This document shows, in pieces, positions 41,661 through 54,769 of a stretch of DNA of 64,000 nt (the first letter of the stretch is position 1; each line of letters begins with the position of its first letter). The notes beneath the pieces were generated by a model. It worked only from the letters and a program-made list of their open reading frames with translations, was not told the origin of the DNA and did no database searches. The stretch comes from Cladorhizidae sp. MBARI D1340-BT2 (Eukaryota > Porifera > Demospongiae > Poecilosclerida > Cladorhizidae). The DNA lies in the NCBI GenBank assembly GCA_028752905.1, contig JAQNBH010000023.1, positions 281,001 through 345,000 of the forward strand, in the 5' to 3' direction. The position numbers and the translations under genes are program-made.

Positions 41661-42705
41661 TCAGCAGCCAGTTAATTCCATTCCACAGTCACGATTGAAC
41701 CGCTCACAATTTGGTGCTAGGCCAATGTGCAATGCCTCCTTCACTAGCAGTTCCTTCTGTCTTCTGGCCTGGTCCAAGATGGTGGCTTCCATGCATGCTC
41801 AGCAATTGCAGACTTCTCTTTATGACAATTTCTACAGGCATCTTGATGTTCTTTCACTCAGATTTCCAGTCTTCAGATGGTCCCCCCTATGTAGTATTTA
41901 CCACAGCTACAAGGAATGCGGTACACAACACATGAGTGCATTCTAGCTGGTAAAATATCCTTGACTCTGCTCAGTTGTGTCCTCAGAGGTCTTCCCGAAT
42001 CGAAGACGACTTTTATGTTAAACTTCCTGCAGACCCTCCTGATGTCTTCACTCATTCCTGCTGCATAAGGAATCACTATCATAGGATCCTTCTTTTTTAG
42101 AATCCTCATTGCCTGTACTGTTGTATTCATCTTCCTTTCTGCATTTAGATGTTTCTGCAGGTGAACGGTTCATGAAAGCTTGTGGGTAACCATTCTCGAT
42201 GAAGACCTTATTCAAATGATGTTCGTCCTTCCAAAGTTCCTCCTTCTCAGTCACTACTCTTCTGGCTCTATCATGCAAGCTCTTCACCATCTTTTGAAGT
42301 GGATGTGATGATGTGATCTATAATCAAGGTATCGGTTGGTATCCATGGGTTTTCTAGACGGTTGCAGTCGTTCCTTTGTATAAGGCAGTCAAGAAAGGGC
42401 AGCGATCCAGCCACTTCAAGTACCATGATAAACTTTATGGATGGCCTGTTGTTGTTCAGATGGTATGCAGAAGGTATCATACACGTATCTCTTGGCTTTA
42501 GTGGGGCAGTTGTGAGCGCCAATTCCACCACATAAAGGTTGTCTACTACTGCAGATACTGGAGAGCCCATTGCTACACCCTCTTGTTGCTCGTAGTTTTT
42601 TTCTAGAAACCTGAAGTAGGTGGATTTCAGGCACAATTCCAACATTTCAGAAATCCTTTCAGCCCCTAGTGTAGTCCTCTCCCTCAAGCTCTCATCTTTC
42701 GTCAC
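41661..42705 (-). pseudogene. Penelope-like element RT / GIY-YIG endonuclease, copy 1, truncated and frameshifted
   Basis: Read on the minus strand, the remnant begins in the RT palm and ends at a TGA at 41661-41663. The first frame (42705-42271) has QQEGVAMGSPVS, the RT motif B of PLEs, at about residues 40-51, then SLPFLDC further on. The motif C region is in a second frame as YVYD (42476-42487); the usual YVDD has lost an aspartate. A third frame (42290-42048) holds the linker, and a fourth (42130-41873) runs from RRVCRKFNIKVVF to CVVYRIPCSCGKYYIG, the start of the PLE GIY-YIG nuclease. The nuclease tail (KSAIAEHAW-type) is in yet another frame, with a TGA inside the RLExR motif. This copy also lacks 28 bp at 41790/41791 that copies 2 and 3 keep. 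N-terminal RT motifs are absent. It is non-functional. Confidence 0.93.
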
Positions 42706-43960
42706 AATTGGGCTCTAACTATGGGAGCTAGTGGTATTGTGTTTTGATGCATACAATAGAACCTCCCTTACCTTGTGCTCCTAATCATAGGACCTATTGC
42801 ATATGGGATGTGAGTTTGGCCAGACCACTTTTTACAGAGAGAAAGCCTCACCCAAAATCATAACCTACCAAGTTCATTTGCATTTTCCAATACTTATAGA
42901 GAAAAGATTGTAGCATTGAGTATGTTCCAGAAGACTTGGTACTCTTCTGTCATTTTGCTTGAGAGTTACATAAATGTCTACAAAGAGTGGAACCTCTGAT
43001 GCTGCATTTTAAGCTAGCTTATAGTCTATATATATTGTAATTCCTGAGATGCAATAGTTGCCTTCTAGCAGTATAAAGAGAGAGGGTGCCACAAGCGTTC
43101 TGTGGAGTAGTATTCACTGAACCTGCAACAACATGCAATGCTTAGTCTGGGGCGGCACTGGCAAATTTGGAGTGATCTGGCTATTGTGGTAAGGAATATG
43201 ATTGTTTTACAGTTTAAAAATCAGTTATGTTGTCAATCTTCACAAAATTATCTGTGATCGTATTTGCTTACAAAATAATTAGTCAATAGTCAATGGCATT
43301 ATATTGTCTAGCTTCATGGTTAAAATACATTCTCCTCTATGTATATACTTAATGACCATTTGCTGGGAGCATTGGTTGCAGATATCACAAAATCAACATT
43401 TGCATAATACTCTGTATCTTACAGGTCTCCAGCAATCCTTATACTCAAGCCATTATTTTCAATAGGTTATCCATACATTGATGACTGAAGTAGAGTTCAA
43501 TGTTTGATAAGCCAGTATGCTTAATTAATCAATTATATCCTGAAAAAACTTATATCTTGGAATCATCCTTCCTCATCAAGTTCAGCAGCTTATAAAAATT
43601 TCTATCACTACTGGTCGTTGTGGCCACTGATTGCACATCCCGATCTAGCAAAGAACTTGAGGCACGAAATGATTTTCAAAATGTGGTGATGGTTAGTAGC
43701 CATTGCTATGACAGAGAACTGCTAAGTATCTCACTTACATTGTGTGTTGTTGTGAAGGTAGTTAGTAGTATTCCACAGAACTCTTGTGACACTGACTCTG
43801 TTCATGCTGCTTGAAGGAAACGATTGCATATTTCAAATTACAGAAACCTTTGGATAGCTATTAGTATATTATTACCTACCAGACTGTATGTTTGCATAAA
43901 ATTATCCAGTTAGCAATTTCATACTTACATACCTAGCATCAGAGATTAAAGCCTCATAGA
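42706..43960. other. Unrecognised 1.25-kb spacer between opposed PLE ends, unit 1
   Basis: This stretch sits where the N-terminal part of the RT should be, but shows no RT motif and no long frame. It is single copy within a unit and nearly identical in units 2 and 3, with scattered substitutions. A 64-codon plus-strand frame at 43620-43814 is preserved in unit 2, but near-identity of the whole spacer makes that uninformative and the peptide resembles nothing I know. It could be PLE 5' sequence, a remnant of the insertion site, or another element. Confidence 0.6.
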
Positions 43961-43999
43961 TTCAATAGTGACTGTGGAATGGACTTACCTGGCTGCTGA
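43961..43999 (+). pseudogene. Last 13 codons of a PLE ORF, inverted copy, unit 1 right arm
   Basis: On the plus strand these bases read FNSDCGMDLPGC then TGA. This is the C-terminus seen on the minus strand in the PLE copies (LNRDCGMDLPGC in copies 2 and 3). Homology to the opposite arm begins here and continues outward through the trinucleotide tract. The segment is therefore a second, heavily 5'-truncated PLE 3' end facing away from the first. Confidence 0.82.
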
Positions 44000-44079
44000 A
44001 GAACTACTCTGAAGAGCCTGATCTTGAAGCCACGACCACCATAATGACATTTTTTTAAATATTTTTTATTTTATTATTT

Positions 44080-44756
<677 letters not shown>

Positions 44757-45760
44757 TGTACATGTATTTTATATTTGAATTTATTGTTTTATTTGTTTAT
44801 TTATGTATGTACATTTTTATTTGTTGTTCATTTAATTTTATTTATGTATTAATTTTTATTTTCAATTATTTATTTAATTTATTTAATTATTAAAAAAAAA
44901 TTACAACCGCTGCACGTGCTAGGTGCGTGTACTGCCATATGGTGGATAGGTAGCTACTGGGCTCACATGAGCCTTAGCGTCACATTCCTGATGAAGACTA
45001 GAACATCTAGTCGAAATGTCGAGAATGAAAATTGAAGTTGATTACTGAGAAGGTGATTTTAATGTCACCTAACAGGTATAGCATGTAACTAGCGATCATT
45101 TATACTTGAGCCAAGAATTGATTGTAAAATATACCCACAGAGATCAGAATGCTCACTTGGCTAGCTCAAGTGCACTGTCCCTGCGACATCCATCCATGTG
45201 AAGGGACTCTAGGGATACACAGCTGAACTTTACAGGTGAGTTACAGTATTCTATGGCATGATTTGATCAACTTCAATTTATTTGAACGCGTCTCTTGGCT
45301 CTCTGTTTCCAACCCTCTTCATGAAATCCCCATATTATGTAAGTTACAGTATATCTAAATCTAGGATTACATGCCTTGATCAACTTTAATTAATTTACAT
45401 GTCTCTTGGCTCTCTGTGTGTCCAACCTAGATGTATTTCATGAAACCATCATGTAAATTACAGTATATCGTAATCTAGGATTACAAGTCTTGTTGAACTT
45501 ACTGATAATCACAAATTGCCATCATAAACAGAATCTACCTTACCTTTACTGCTGTCTCTGCAAGCCAATGAAAGCTGTATAGGCACCTGGCTAGCCTGAA
45601 ATCCCACAGAATGTCATCACTCTTTATAAGTAGATCCACTCCTGCTTGGATTTATGCAGCAGCATCTAGGAGGGCATGGCATTGTAGGTGCTAGCTAACA
45701 TCAGGAGGGAAAGAGTTATGCTGTACAGGCTTCTTCTGGGATGGTTGGGCATTTGTAACT
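44757..45760. repeat. Right flank of unit 1 (inverted relative to left flank)
   Basis: Reverse complement of 39707-40728 with indels, ending GGATGGTTGGGCATTTGTAAC at the border with satellite 2. It carries the plus-strand hammerhead-like motif at 44983-45027 and the internal repeats of about 113 bp (GTCTCTTGGCTCTCTGT) at about 45236-45500. Compared with left flank 1 it lacks about nine bases beside TATACCCACAG and a TTCCATTAAG stretch near 45164. No ORF of interest. Confidence 0.86.
44983..45027 (+). ncRNA. Hammerhead-ribozyme-like motif, unit 1 right arm
   Basis: Helix I 5' arm CATTC (44983-44987), core CTGATGA (44988-44994), helix II GACTAGA/TCTAGTC (44996-45002 and 45006-45012) with an ACA loop, GAAA (45013-45016), TGTC (45017-45020), then GAGAATG supplying GAATG for helix I. 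All boxes needed for a type I hammerhead are present in order, with predicted cleavage after 45020. Helix III is limited to A-U plus a U-G wobble, so a monomer should be weak and a dimeric fold is more plausible. The motif lies downstream of the inverted PLE tail on the same strand. Confidence 0.75.
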
Positions 45761-48700
45761 ATCGTTTAATGAGAAGTAACAGTTCCAATGTTGAATAGTA
45801 GCTAATGTGCCGATTTTGACAAGAATGAGCGATTCCAGACAGTCTTTCCTAAAAACGCCAAAAACGCCCCAATTGGAGCAAAATAGAGCTTAAAAGGGGG
45901 ACATTTATCACCCTAAGACGTTTTCTGTTATTTAAAGAGTAGAAACATTTTGATGAAAAGAAAGCCGATGTGCACAATTTTGACAGCGATTTCAGACAGG
46001 TTTTCCTCAAAACGCTTCAAAAAGTCCCAAATGGAGTAAAATACAGCTTCTTTCAGACGTTTTCTGACATTTAAAGAGAAATAGTATTAATTTGCCATTT
46101 TGGCATAATTGAGCTATTTCAGGCACTTTTTCCCAAAATCCTCCCAATTGGAGTACAATAGAGTTTCTTTCAGTTAAAAACTGAAGATTTCTCACCAAAA
46201 GACATTTACTGTCATTTAAAGAGCAGTATCGGTTCCATAATGTTGAAAGAGAAGGTAATTTACCGATTTTGACAAGAATGAGTGATTTCAGACAGTTTTC
46301 CTCAACACGCTAAAAAAAAGGTCCAAATTGGAACCAAATACTCTAAAAAGGGTAGATTTCTCACCAAAAGTGTCATTTAGAGAGTAGAAACAGTTATATA
46401 ATGTTGCTGATGTGCACAATTTTGACAGCGATTTCAGACAGTTTTTCCTCAAAATGCTTAAAAACGTCCCAAATGAAATAAAATACAGCTTGTTTCAGAC
46501 GTTTTCTGACATTTAAAGATAAATAGTGCTAATTTGCCCATTTTGACAAACTTGAGCTAATACAGGCACTTTTTCCCCAAAACCCTCCCAATTGGAGCAA
46601 AATAGAGTTTCTTTCAGTTCAAAACTGTAGATTTCTCAACAAAAGACATTTTTACTGTCATAATGTTGAAAATTCCCATTTTTAAAAGAAAGCAATTTCA
46701 GAAATGTTTTCCCCAAAACACAAAAAAATCCCTTGTTTCGGTTAAAAATGGAAGATTTTTCAGCAAAAGACGTTTTCTGTCCTTTAAAGAGTTGAAACAG
46801 TTCAATAATTAAGAAAAGGAAGGTAATGTGCCCATTTTGACATGAATGATCGTTTCAGACAGTTTTTGCTTAAAAAATCCCAAACCGTTAAAAACGGAAG
46901 ATTTTTTACCAAAAGACATTTTCTGTCATTTAAAGAGTAGAAACAGTTTCATGTTGAAGAGTAAGCTATTGTGCCATTTTTACAAGATAGAGCGATTTCA
47001 GACAGTTTAGCCTCAAAACGCTCTAAAACGTCCCAATAAGAGCCAAATAGAGGTTAAAAACGTAAGATTTCTCAACCAAAGATATTTTGTCGTTTAAAGA
47101 GTAGAATGAGTTCAATAATGTTGAAAAGGAAGCCATTTTTACAAGAATGACCGGTTTCTGACGGTTTTGTTCAAAACACCAAAATTTCCGCTTCTTTCGT
47201 TTAAAATGGTGAGATTTCTCACCAAAAGAAATTCTGTCGTTTAATGAGTAGAAACAGTTTCATAACCTAGAGGGGGAAGCTAGTATGCCATTTTGACAAA
47301 ATTGACTGATTTCAGACAGTTTTTCCTCAAAATGATCTGTCCCAATTGGAGCAAAATAGAGGTTAAAAACGGAAAATTTCTCAATAAAAGTAGTTATATA
47401 ATGTTGAAAAGGAAGTTCATGTGCCCATTTTGATGAGAATGAGTGATTTCCGACAGTTTTTTCCCAAACATCTAAAAAAAAGCCCCAATTGGAGTTTTTT
47501 CCCCGTCTCACCAAGATGTTTTTTTGTAATTTAAAAGAGTAGAAACAGTTCCATAATGCTGAAGTGGAAGCAATGAGCCATTTTGAGCGAATTCAGACAG
47601 TTTTTCCTCAAAATGCTAAAAAACGTCCCAATAGGAAGCATAAAAATGGGAGATTTGACATTTTCTAGTCGTTTAAAGAGTAGAAACAGTTCCCTAATGT
47701 TGAAAAGGAATCTAATGTGCCTATTTTGATAAGATTGAGTTCATAAAAGTCCCAAATGGAGCTTTCGGTTAAAAAGTGGAGATTTCTCACCAAAATATAT
47801 TTTCTGATGTTTAAAGATAGAAACATTTCTATAATGTTGAAATGGTAGCTAATGTGACTATTATGACAAGAATGAGCGATTTCAAACAGTTTTTCCTCGG
47901 AGTAAAATAGTTCAAAATGCGTGATTTCTCACCAAAAGATGTTTTGACATTTAAAGAGTAGAAATATTTCCATAATTTGATAATTTGCCATTTTGACAAA
48001 ATTGGGCCACTTTTTCCTCTAAAGGCTCCAAAATGACACAATTGGAGCAAAATAAAAAGAAGATTTCTCACCAAAAGACATTTACTGTCGTTTAAAGAGT
48101 AGTAACATTCCATAAATGTTGAAAAGTACCGATTTTTATAATAATGAACGAGTTCAGACCGTTCTTCCTCAAAACGCCACCAAAAAGTCCCAATTGGACA
48201 AAATAGAGCTTATTTCGATTATAACCGGGAGATTTCTCAACAAAAGATGTTTTATGTCGTTGAAAGAGTAAACAGTTCCATAATATTGAAAAGAAAGATA
48301 ATGTGCCAATTTTTACAAGATTGAGCGATTTCAGACAGTTTTTTCTCCAAATACAATTCGTTAAAAAGTGGTTTTCTCACAAGACATTTTCTGTCGTTTA
48401 AAGGGTATAAAGTTTGAAATGGAAGCCAATTGCCTATTTTGACAAGAATGACCTATTTCAGACAGTTTTTCCATAAAATGGTCCCAAATGGAGCAAAATA
48501 GAGCTTGTTTCTGTTAAAGATTATTTTCACCAAAATATGTTTTCTGTCATTTAAATAAACAATAGAAACATTTAATGTTGAAAAGGAAGCTAATATTCCA
48601 ATTTTGATGTGAATGAGCGTTTTAAAACAGTTTTTTCTCAAAACCCTAAAAAAGACAAAAATTAGCGATTTAAGACTTTCCCCCCAAAAGGCTCAAAACG

Positions 48701-49206
48701 TATCAATTGGAGCCAAATCGAGCTTCTTTCAGTTAAAAATTGGAGATTTCTCACCAAAAGATGTTTTCTGTTATTTAAAGAGTAGAAACTGTTCCATAAT
48801 GTTGAAGAGGAAGCTAATGTGCCATTTTGACAAAATTGAGCGATTTCACTCAGTTTTTCCTCAAAATGCTCTAACGTCCGAATTGGAGCAAAATAGAGCT
48901 CCTTTCGGTTAAAAACGGAAGAGTTCTCACTAAAAGAATAGAAACAGTTCTATAATGTTGAAAAGGAACATTTTGTTGAGAATGGACATTTTTTCCACAA
49001 AACACTAAAAAAAATGCCCAATTGGAGCGGTGATTTTCACCAAAAGATGTTTTCTGTAATTTAAAGTGTAGAAACGGTTCGATAATGCTGAAGTGGAAAC
49101 CATTTTGACAAGATTAGGCGAATTCAGACAGTTTTTCCTCATAACGCTCTAAAAGCAAAGAGATAGCGTTAAAAATGGAAGATTTCTCACAAAAAAAAAT
49201 TATATC
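45761..49206 (-). repeat. Satellite 2, reverse orientation, unit 1 right arm
   Basis: About 3.4 kb of the ~150-bp degenerate repeat on the minus strand, recognised by TTTCAGACAGTTTTTCCTCA, GATTTCTCACCAAAAGA and CATAATGTTGAAAAGGAAGC variants. Bases 45761-47604 are the inverted counterpart of 38102-39706. Bases 47604-49206 have no partner in unit 1 because the left arm is cut at the satellite 1 border. The block matches 55773-59562 but lacks about 338 bp at 47258. Frames of 60-99 codons on either strand (for example 48613-48912 and 47829-48113) are conserved between units only because the DNA is. Confidence 0.9.
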
Positions 49207-49214
49207 GTTTAAAC
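49207..49214. other. Strand-switch junction GTTTAAAC in satellite 2 (unit 1/2 border)
   Basis: Satellite 2 runs on the minus strand up to this 8-bp perfect palindrome and on the plus strand after it. The satellite consensus contains CTCTTTAAACGACAG, so the two arms meet in phase at the same place in the repeat. The same switch occurs at 59563-59570. Confidence 0.85.
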
Positions 49215-49393
49215 AACAGAAAACGTCTTAGGGTGATAATTTCCTCCTTTTAACCAAAAAAAGCTCTATTTTGCTCCAATTTGGACGTTTTTGAGCGTTT
49301 TGTGGAAAAACTGTCTGGAATCGCTCATTCTAGTCAAAATAGGCACATTAGCTTCTTTTCAACATTGGAACTGCTACTACTCATTAAACGATA
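49215..49393 (+). repeat. Satellite 2, short forward segment, unit 2 left end
   Basis: About one and a quarter repeats, starting AACAGAAAACGTCTTAGGGTG and running through ACTGTCTGGAATCGCTCATTC to the flank border. It matches 39538-39706 of unit 1 and 59571-59749 of unit 3. In unit 1 the forward block is about 1.6 kb, so this left arm is much shorter. Confidence 0.88.
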
Positions 49394-49654
49394 GTTACAA
49401 ATGCCCAACCATCCCAGAAGAAGCCTGTACAACGTAACTCTTTCCCTCCTGATGTTAGCTAGCACCCACAATGCCATGCCCTCCTAGATGCCCCTGCATA
49501 AATCTAAGCAGGAGTGGATCTTCTTATAAAGAGTGAAGAGATTCTGAGAGATTTCAGGCTAGCCAGGCGCCTATACAGCTTTTATTGGCTTGCAGAGACA
49601 GCAGTAAAGGTAAGGAAGAGTCAGTTATAATGGAAATTTGTGATTGTCAGTAAG

Positions 49655-49756
49655 TTTTATTATTGTTATCTTTTTATCACTTCCTCCGCCCACTCACATA
49701 AAGCAGAACAAGAAATAAAGTTTTATATAATAATAATGTGTAGCCTTCTGCCTTCT
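49655..49756. other. Extra ~100-bp segment in left flank 2 with AATAAA
   Basis: Present in left flanks 2 and 3 (about 60010-60107) but not in left flank 1 or in the right flanks. It holds CTTCCTCCGCCCACTCAC, a GAAATAAAGTTTTATATAA stretch with an AATAAA signal, and TAATAATAATG near its end. The composition is unlike the surrounding flank and could be the 3' tail of a retrotransposed transcript, but I see no clear target-site duplication. CCTTCTGCC is doubled in unit 2 and single in unit 3. Confidence 0.5.
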
Positions 49757-50346
49757 GCCAAGAGACATGAAAATTAATTAAAGTGATCAAGACATGTAAT
49801 CCTAGATTAAGATGTACTGTAACTTACATACTATGATGGTTTCATGAAATACATGTAGGTTGGACACAGAGAGCCAAGAGACATGTAAATTAATTAAAGT
49901 TGATCAAGGCATGTAATTCTAGATTTAGATATTTACATACTATGATGATTTCATGAAGAGGGTTGGAAACAGAGAGCCAAGAGACACGTTCAAATAAATT
50001 GAAGTTGATCAAATCATGTCATTCTAGCCATAGAATACTGTAACTCACCTCCTATAAAGTAAGGACAGACAGAGATGAAGGACATGTTGAAACAAATATA
50101 TTGTAAAGTTCAGCTGTTTATCTCTAGATTCCCTTCACATGGATGGATGTCGCAGGGACAGTGCACTTGAGCTTAATGGAAGCCAAGTGAGCATACTGAT
50201 CTCTGTGGGTATAGTAAATATTTTACAATCAATTCTTGTCTCAAGTATAAATGGTCGCTAGTTACAGGGAAGTACGCTGACTTGCTTCCATGCTATACCT
50301 GTTAGGTGACATTAAAATCACCTTCTCAGTAATCAACTTCAATTTT

Positions 50347-50382
50347 CATTCTCGACATTTCGATAGTCTTCATCAGGAATAA
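50347..50382 (-). pseudogene. Hammerhead-like motif with deleted helix II, unit 2 left arm
   Basis: On the minus strand CTGATGA (50370-50376), GAAA (50358-50361) and TGTC are all kept. Between the two boxes, however, only eight bases (AGACTATC) remain where intact copies have 18. The 10-base loss removes the loop and most of one helix II strand, so helix II cannot form. The flanking CATTC-type helix I sequence is also altered by an AAT insertion. It should be inactive. Confidence 0.72.
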
Positions 50383-50608
50383 TGTGACGCTAAGGCTCAT
50401 GTGAGCCTGTTATATACCAGTAGCTACCTATACACCACGTGGCAGTACACGCACCTAGAACGTGCAGCGGTTGTAATTTTTTTTAAATAAATTAATTAAA
50501 TAAATGAAAGTAAAATTAATATATAAATAAAATTATATGAAAAACAAATAAAAATGTACATACATAAATAAACAAATAAATAAAACAACAAATTCATATA
50601 TAAAATAC

Positions 50609-51487
<879 letters not shown>

Positions 51488-51564
51488 TGATAAAATAATT
51501 AAAAAATTAAAAAATGTAATTATGGTGGTCGTGGCTTCAAGTTCAGGCTCTTCAGAGTAGTTCT

Positions 51565-52637
51565 TCAGCAGCCAGGTAAGTCCATTCCACAGTCACGATT
51601 CAACCGCTCACAATTTGGTGCTAGGCCAATGTGCAATGCCTCCTTCACTAGCAGTTCCTTCTGTCTTCTGGCCTGGTCCAAGATGGTGGCTTCCTCCCAC
51701 AAAATAGGATGTCCATTATCCCATGCATGCTCAGCAATTGCAGACTTCTCTTTATGACAATTTCTACAGGCATCTTGATGTTCTTTCACTCAGATTTCCA
51801 GTCTTCAGATGGTCCACCCTATGTAGTATTTACCACAGCTACAAGGAATGCGGTACACAACACATGAGTGCATTCTAGCTGGTAAAATATCCTTGACTCT
51901 GCTCAGTTGTGTCCTCAGAGGTCTTCCCGAACCGAAGACGACTTTTATGTTAAACTTCCTGCAGACCCTCCTGATGTCTTCACTCATTCCTGCTGCATAA
52001 GGAATCACTATCATAGGATCCTTCTTTTTTAGAATCCTCATTGCCTGTACTGTTGTATTCATCTTCCTTTCTGCATTTAGATGTTTCTGCAGGTGAACGG
52101 TTCATGAAAGCTTGTGGGTTACCATTCTCGATGAAGACCTTATTCAAATGATGTTCGTCCTTCCAAAGTTCCTCCTTCTCAGTCACTACTCTTCTGGCTC
52201 TATCATGCAAGCTCTTCACCACCTTTTGAAGTGGATGTGATGTTGTGATCTATAATCAAGGTATCGGTTGGTATCCATGGGTTTTCTAGACGGTTGCAGT
52301 CGTTCCTTTGTATATGGCAGTCAAGAAAGGGCAGCGATCCAGCCACTTCAAGTACCATGATGAACTTTATGGATGGCCTGTTGTTGTTCAGATGGTATGC
52401 AGAAGGTATCATACACGTATCTCTTGGCTTTAGTGGGGCAGTTGTGAGCGCCAATTCCACCACATAAAGGTTGTCTACTACTGCAGATACTGGAGAGCCC
52501 ATTGCTACACCCTCTTGTTGCTCGTAGTTTTTTTCTAGAAACCTGAAGTAGGTGGATTTCAGGCACAATTCCAACACTTCAGAAATCCTGTCAGCCCCTA
52601 GTGTAGTCCTCTCCCTCAAGCTCTCATCTTTCGTCAC
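51565..52637 (-). pseudogene. Penelope-like element RT / GIY-YIG endonuclease, copy 2, truncated and frameshifted
   Basis: Same layout as copy 1. RT motif B (AMGSPVS, residues 45-51 of the 52637-52203 frame) is followed by YVYD in another frame (52408-52419). The linker frame is 52222-51980. The frame 52062-51805 ends in VVYRIPCSCGKYYIG (residues 68-82), the nuclease start. The nuclease tail at 51789-51565 contains KSAIAEHAWDNGHP, KELLVKEALHI and NRDCGMDLPGC, then a stop. A TGA interrupts the RLExR motif between the last two frames. Copy 2 keeps the 28 bp lost from copy 1. The amino-terminal fingers and first RT motifs are missing, so the remnant starts mid-palm. A typical PLE protein would be more than twice this length. 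Lesions are shared with copies 1 and 3. Confidence 0.94.
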
Positions 52638-53893
52638 AATTGGGCTCTAACTATGCGAGCTAGTGGTATTGTGTTTTGATGCATACAATACAACCTCCCT
52701 TACCTTGTGCTCCTAATCATAGGACCTATTGCATATGGGATGTGAGTTTGGCCAGACCACTTTTTACAGAGAGAAAGCCTCACCCAAAATCATAACCTAC
52801 CAAGTTCATTTGCATTTTCCAATACTTATAGAGAAAAGATTGTAGCATTGAGTATGTTCCAGAAGACTTGGTACTCTTCTGTCATTTTGCTTGAGAGTTA
52901 CATAAATGTCTACAAAGAGTGGAACCTCTGATGCTGCATTTTAAGCTAGCTTATAGTCTATATATATTGTAATTCCTGAGATGCAATAGTTGCCTTCTAG
53001 CAGTATAAAGAGAGAGGGTGCCACAAGCGTTCTGTGGAGTAGTATTCACTGAACCTGCAACAACATGCAATGCTTAGTCTGGGGCGGCACTGGCAAATAT
53101 GGAGTGATCTGGCTATTGTGGTAAGGAATATGATTGTTTTTACAGTTTAAAAATCAGTTATGTTGTCAATCTTCACAAAATTATCTGTGATCGTATTTGC
53201 TTACAAAATAATTAGTCAATAGTCAATGGCATTATATTGTCTAGCTTCATGGTTAAAATACATTCTCCTCTATGTATATACTTAATGACCATTTGCTGGG
53301 AGCATTGGTTGCAGACATCACAAAATCAACATTTGCATAATACTCTGTATCTTACAGGTCTCCAGCAATCCTTATACTCAAGCCATTATTTTCAATAGGT
53401 TATCCATACATTGATGACTGAAGTAGAGTTCAATGTTTGATAAGCCAGTATGCTTAATTCATCAATTATATCCTGAAAAAACTTATATCTTGGAATCATC
53501 CTTCCTCATCAAGTTCAGCAGCTTATAAAAATTTCTATCACTACTGGTCGTTGTGGCCACTGATTGCACATCCCGATCTAGCAAAGAACTTGAGGCACGA
53601 AATGATTTTCAAAATGTGGTGATGGTTAGTAGCCATTGCTACGACAGAGAACTGCTAAGTATCTCACTTACATTGTGTGTTGTTGTGAAGGTAGTTAGTA
53701 GTATTCCACAGAACGCTTGTGACACTGACTCTGTTCATGCTGCTTGAAGGAAACGATTGCATATTTCAAATTACAGAAACCTTTGGATAGCTATTAGTAT
53801 ATTATTACCTACCAGACTGTATGTTTGCATAAAATTATCCAGTTAGCAATTTCATACTTACATACCTAGTATCAGAGATTAAAGCCTTATAGA
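52638..53893. other. Unrecognised 1.25-kb spacer, unit 2
   Basis: Nearly identical to 42706-43960, with single-base differences such as AATTCATC for AATTAATC near 53457 and one extra T near 53140. No RT motif, RNA gene or long frame recognised. The 64-codon plus-strand frame at 53553-53747 is the counterpart of 43620-43814 and is probably not coding. Confidence 0.6.
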
Positions 53894-53932
53894 TTCAATA
53901 GTGACTGTGGAATGGACTTACCTGGCTGCTGA
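53894..53932 (+). pseudogene. Last 13 codons of a PLE ORF, inverted copy, unit 2 right arm
   Basis: Reads FNSDCGMDLPGC and stop on the plus strand, identical to the unit 1 remnant. It marks the inner end of the right arm and opposes the minus-strand PLE copy 2. Confidence 0.82.
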
Positions 53933-54004
53933 AGAACTACTCTGAAGAGCCTGATCTTGAAGCCACGACCACCGTAATGACATTTTTTTAAATATTTTTT
54001 ATTT

Positions 54005-54769
<765 letters not shown>

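Noticed and set aside
41695..41946. Plus-strand ORFs of 83 and 74 codons over the PLE nuclease tail
   Set aside because: Antisense shadows of the minus-strand GIY-YIG remnant.
43620..43814. 64-codon plus ORF in the PLE spacer, also at 53553-53747
   Set aside because: The spacer is near-identical overall, so frame conservation carries no weight, and the peptide has no recognisable motif.
48613..48912. 99-codon plus ORF, also at 58964-59263, and other 60-94-codon frames in satellite 2
   Set aside because: Both strands give similar frames over a degenerate tandem repeat. Conservation between units equals that of the surrounding DNA.
51570..51590. CAGGTAAGT resembling a perfect 5' splice site in the PLE terminal region
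   Set aside because: It is the complement of the codons for DLPG at the end of the PLE ORF, so coding origin explains it.
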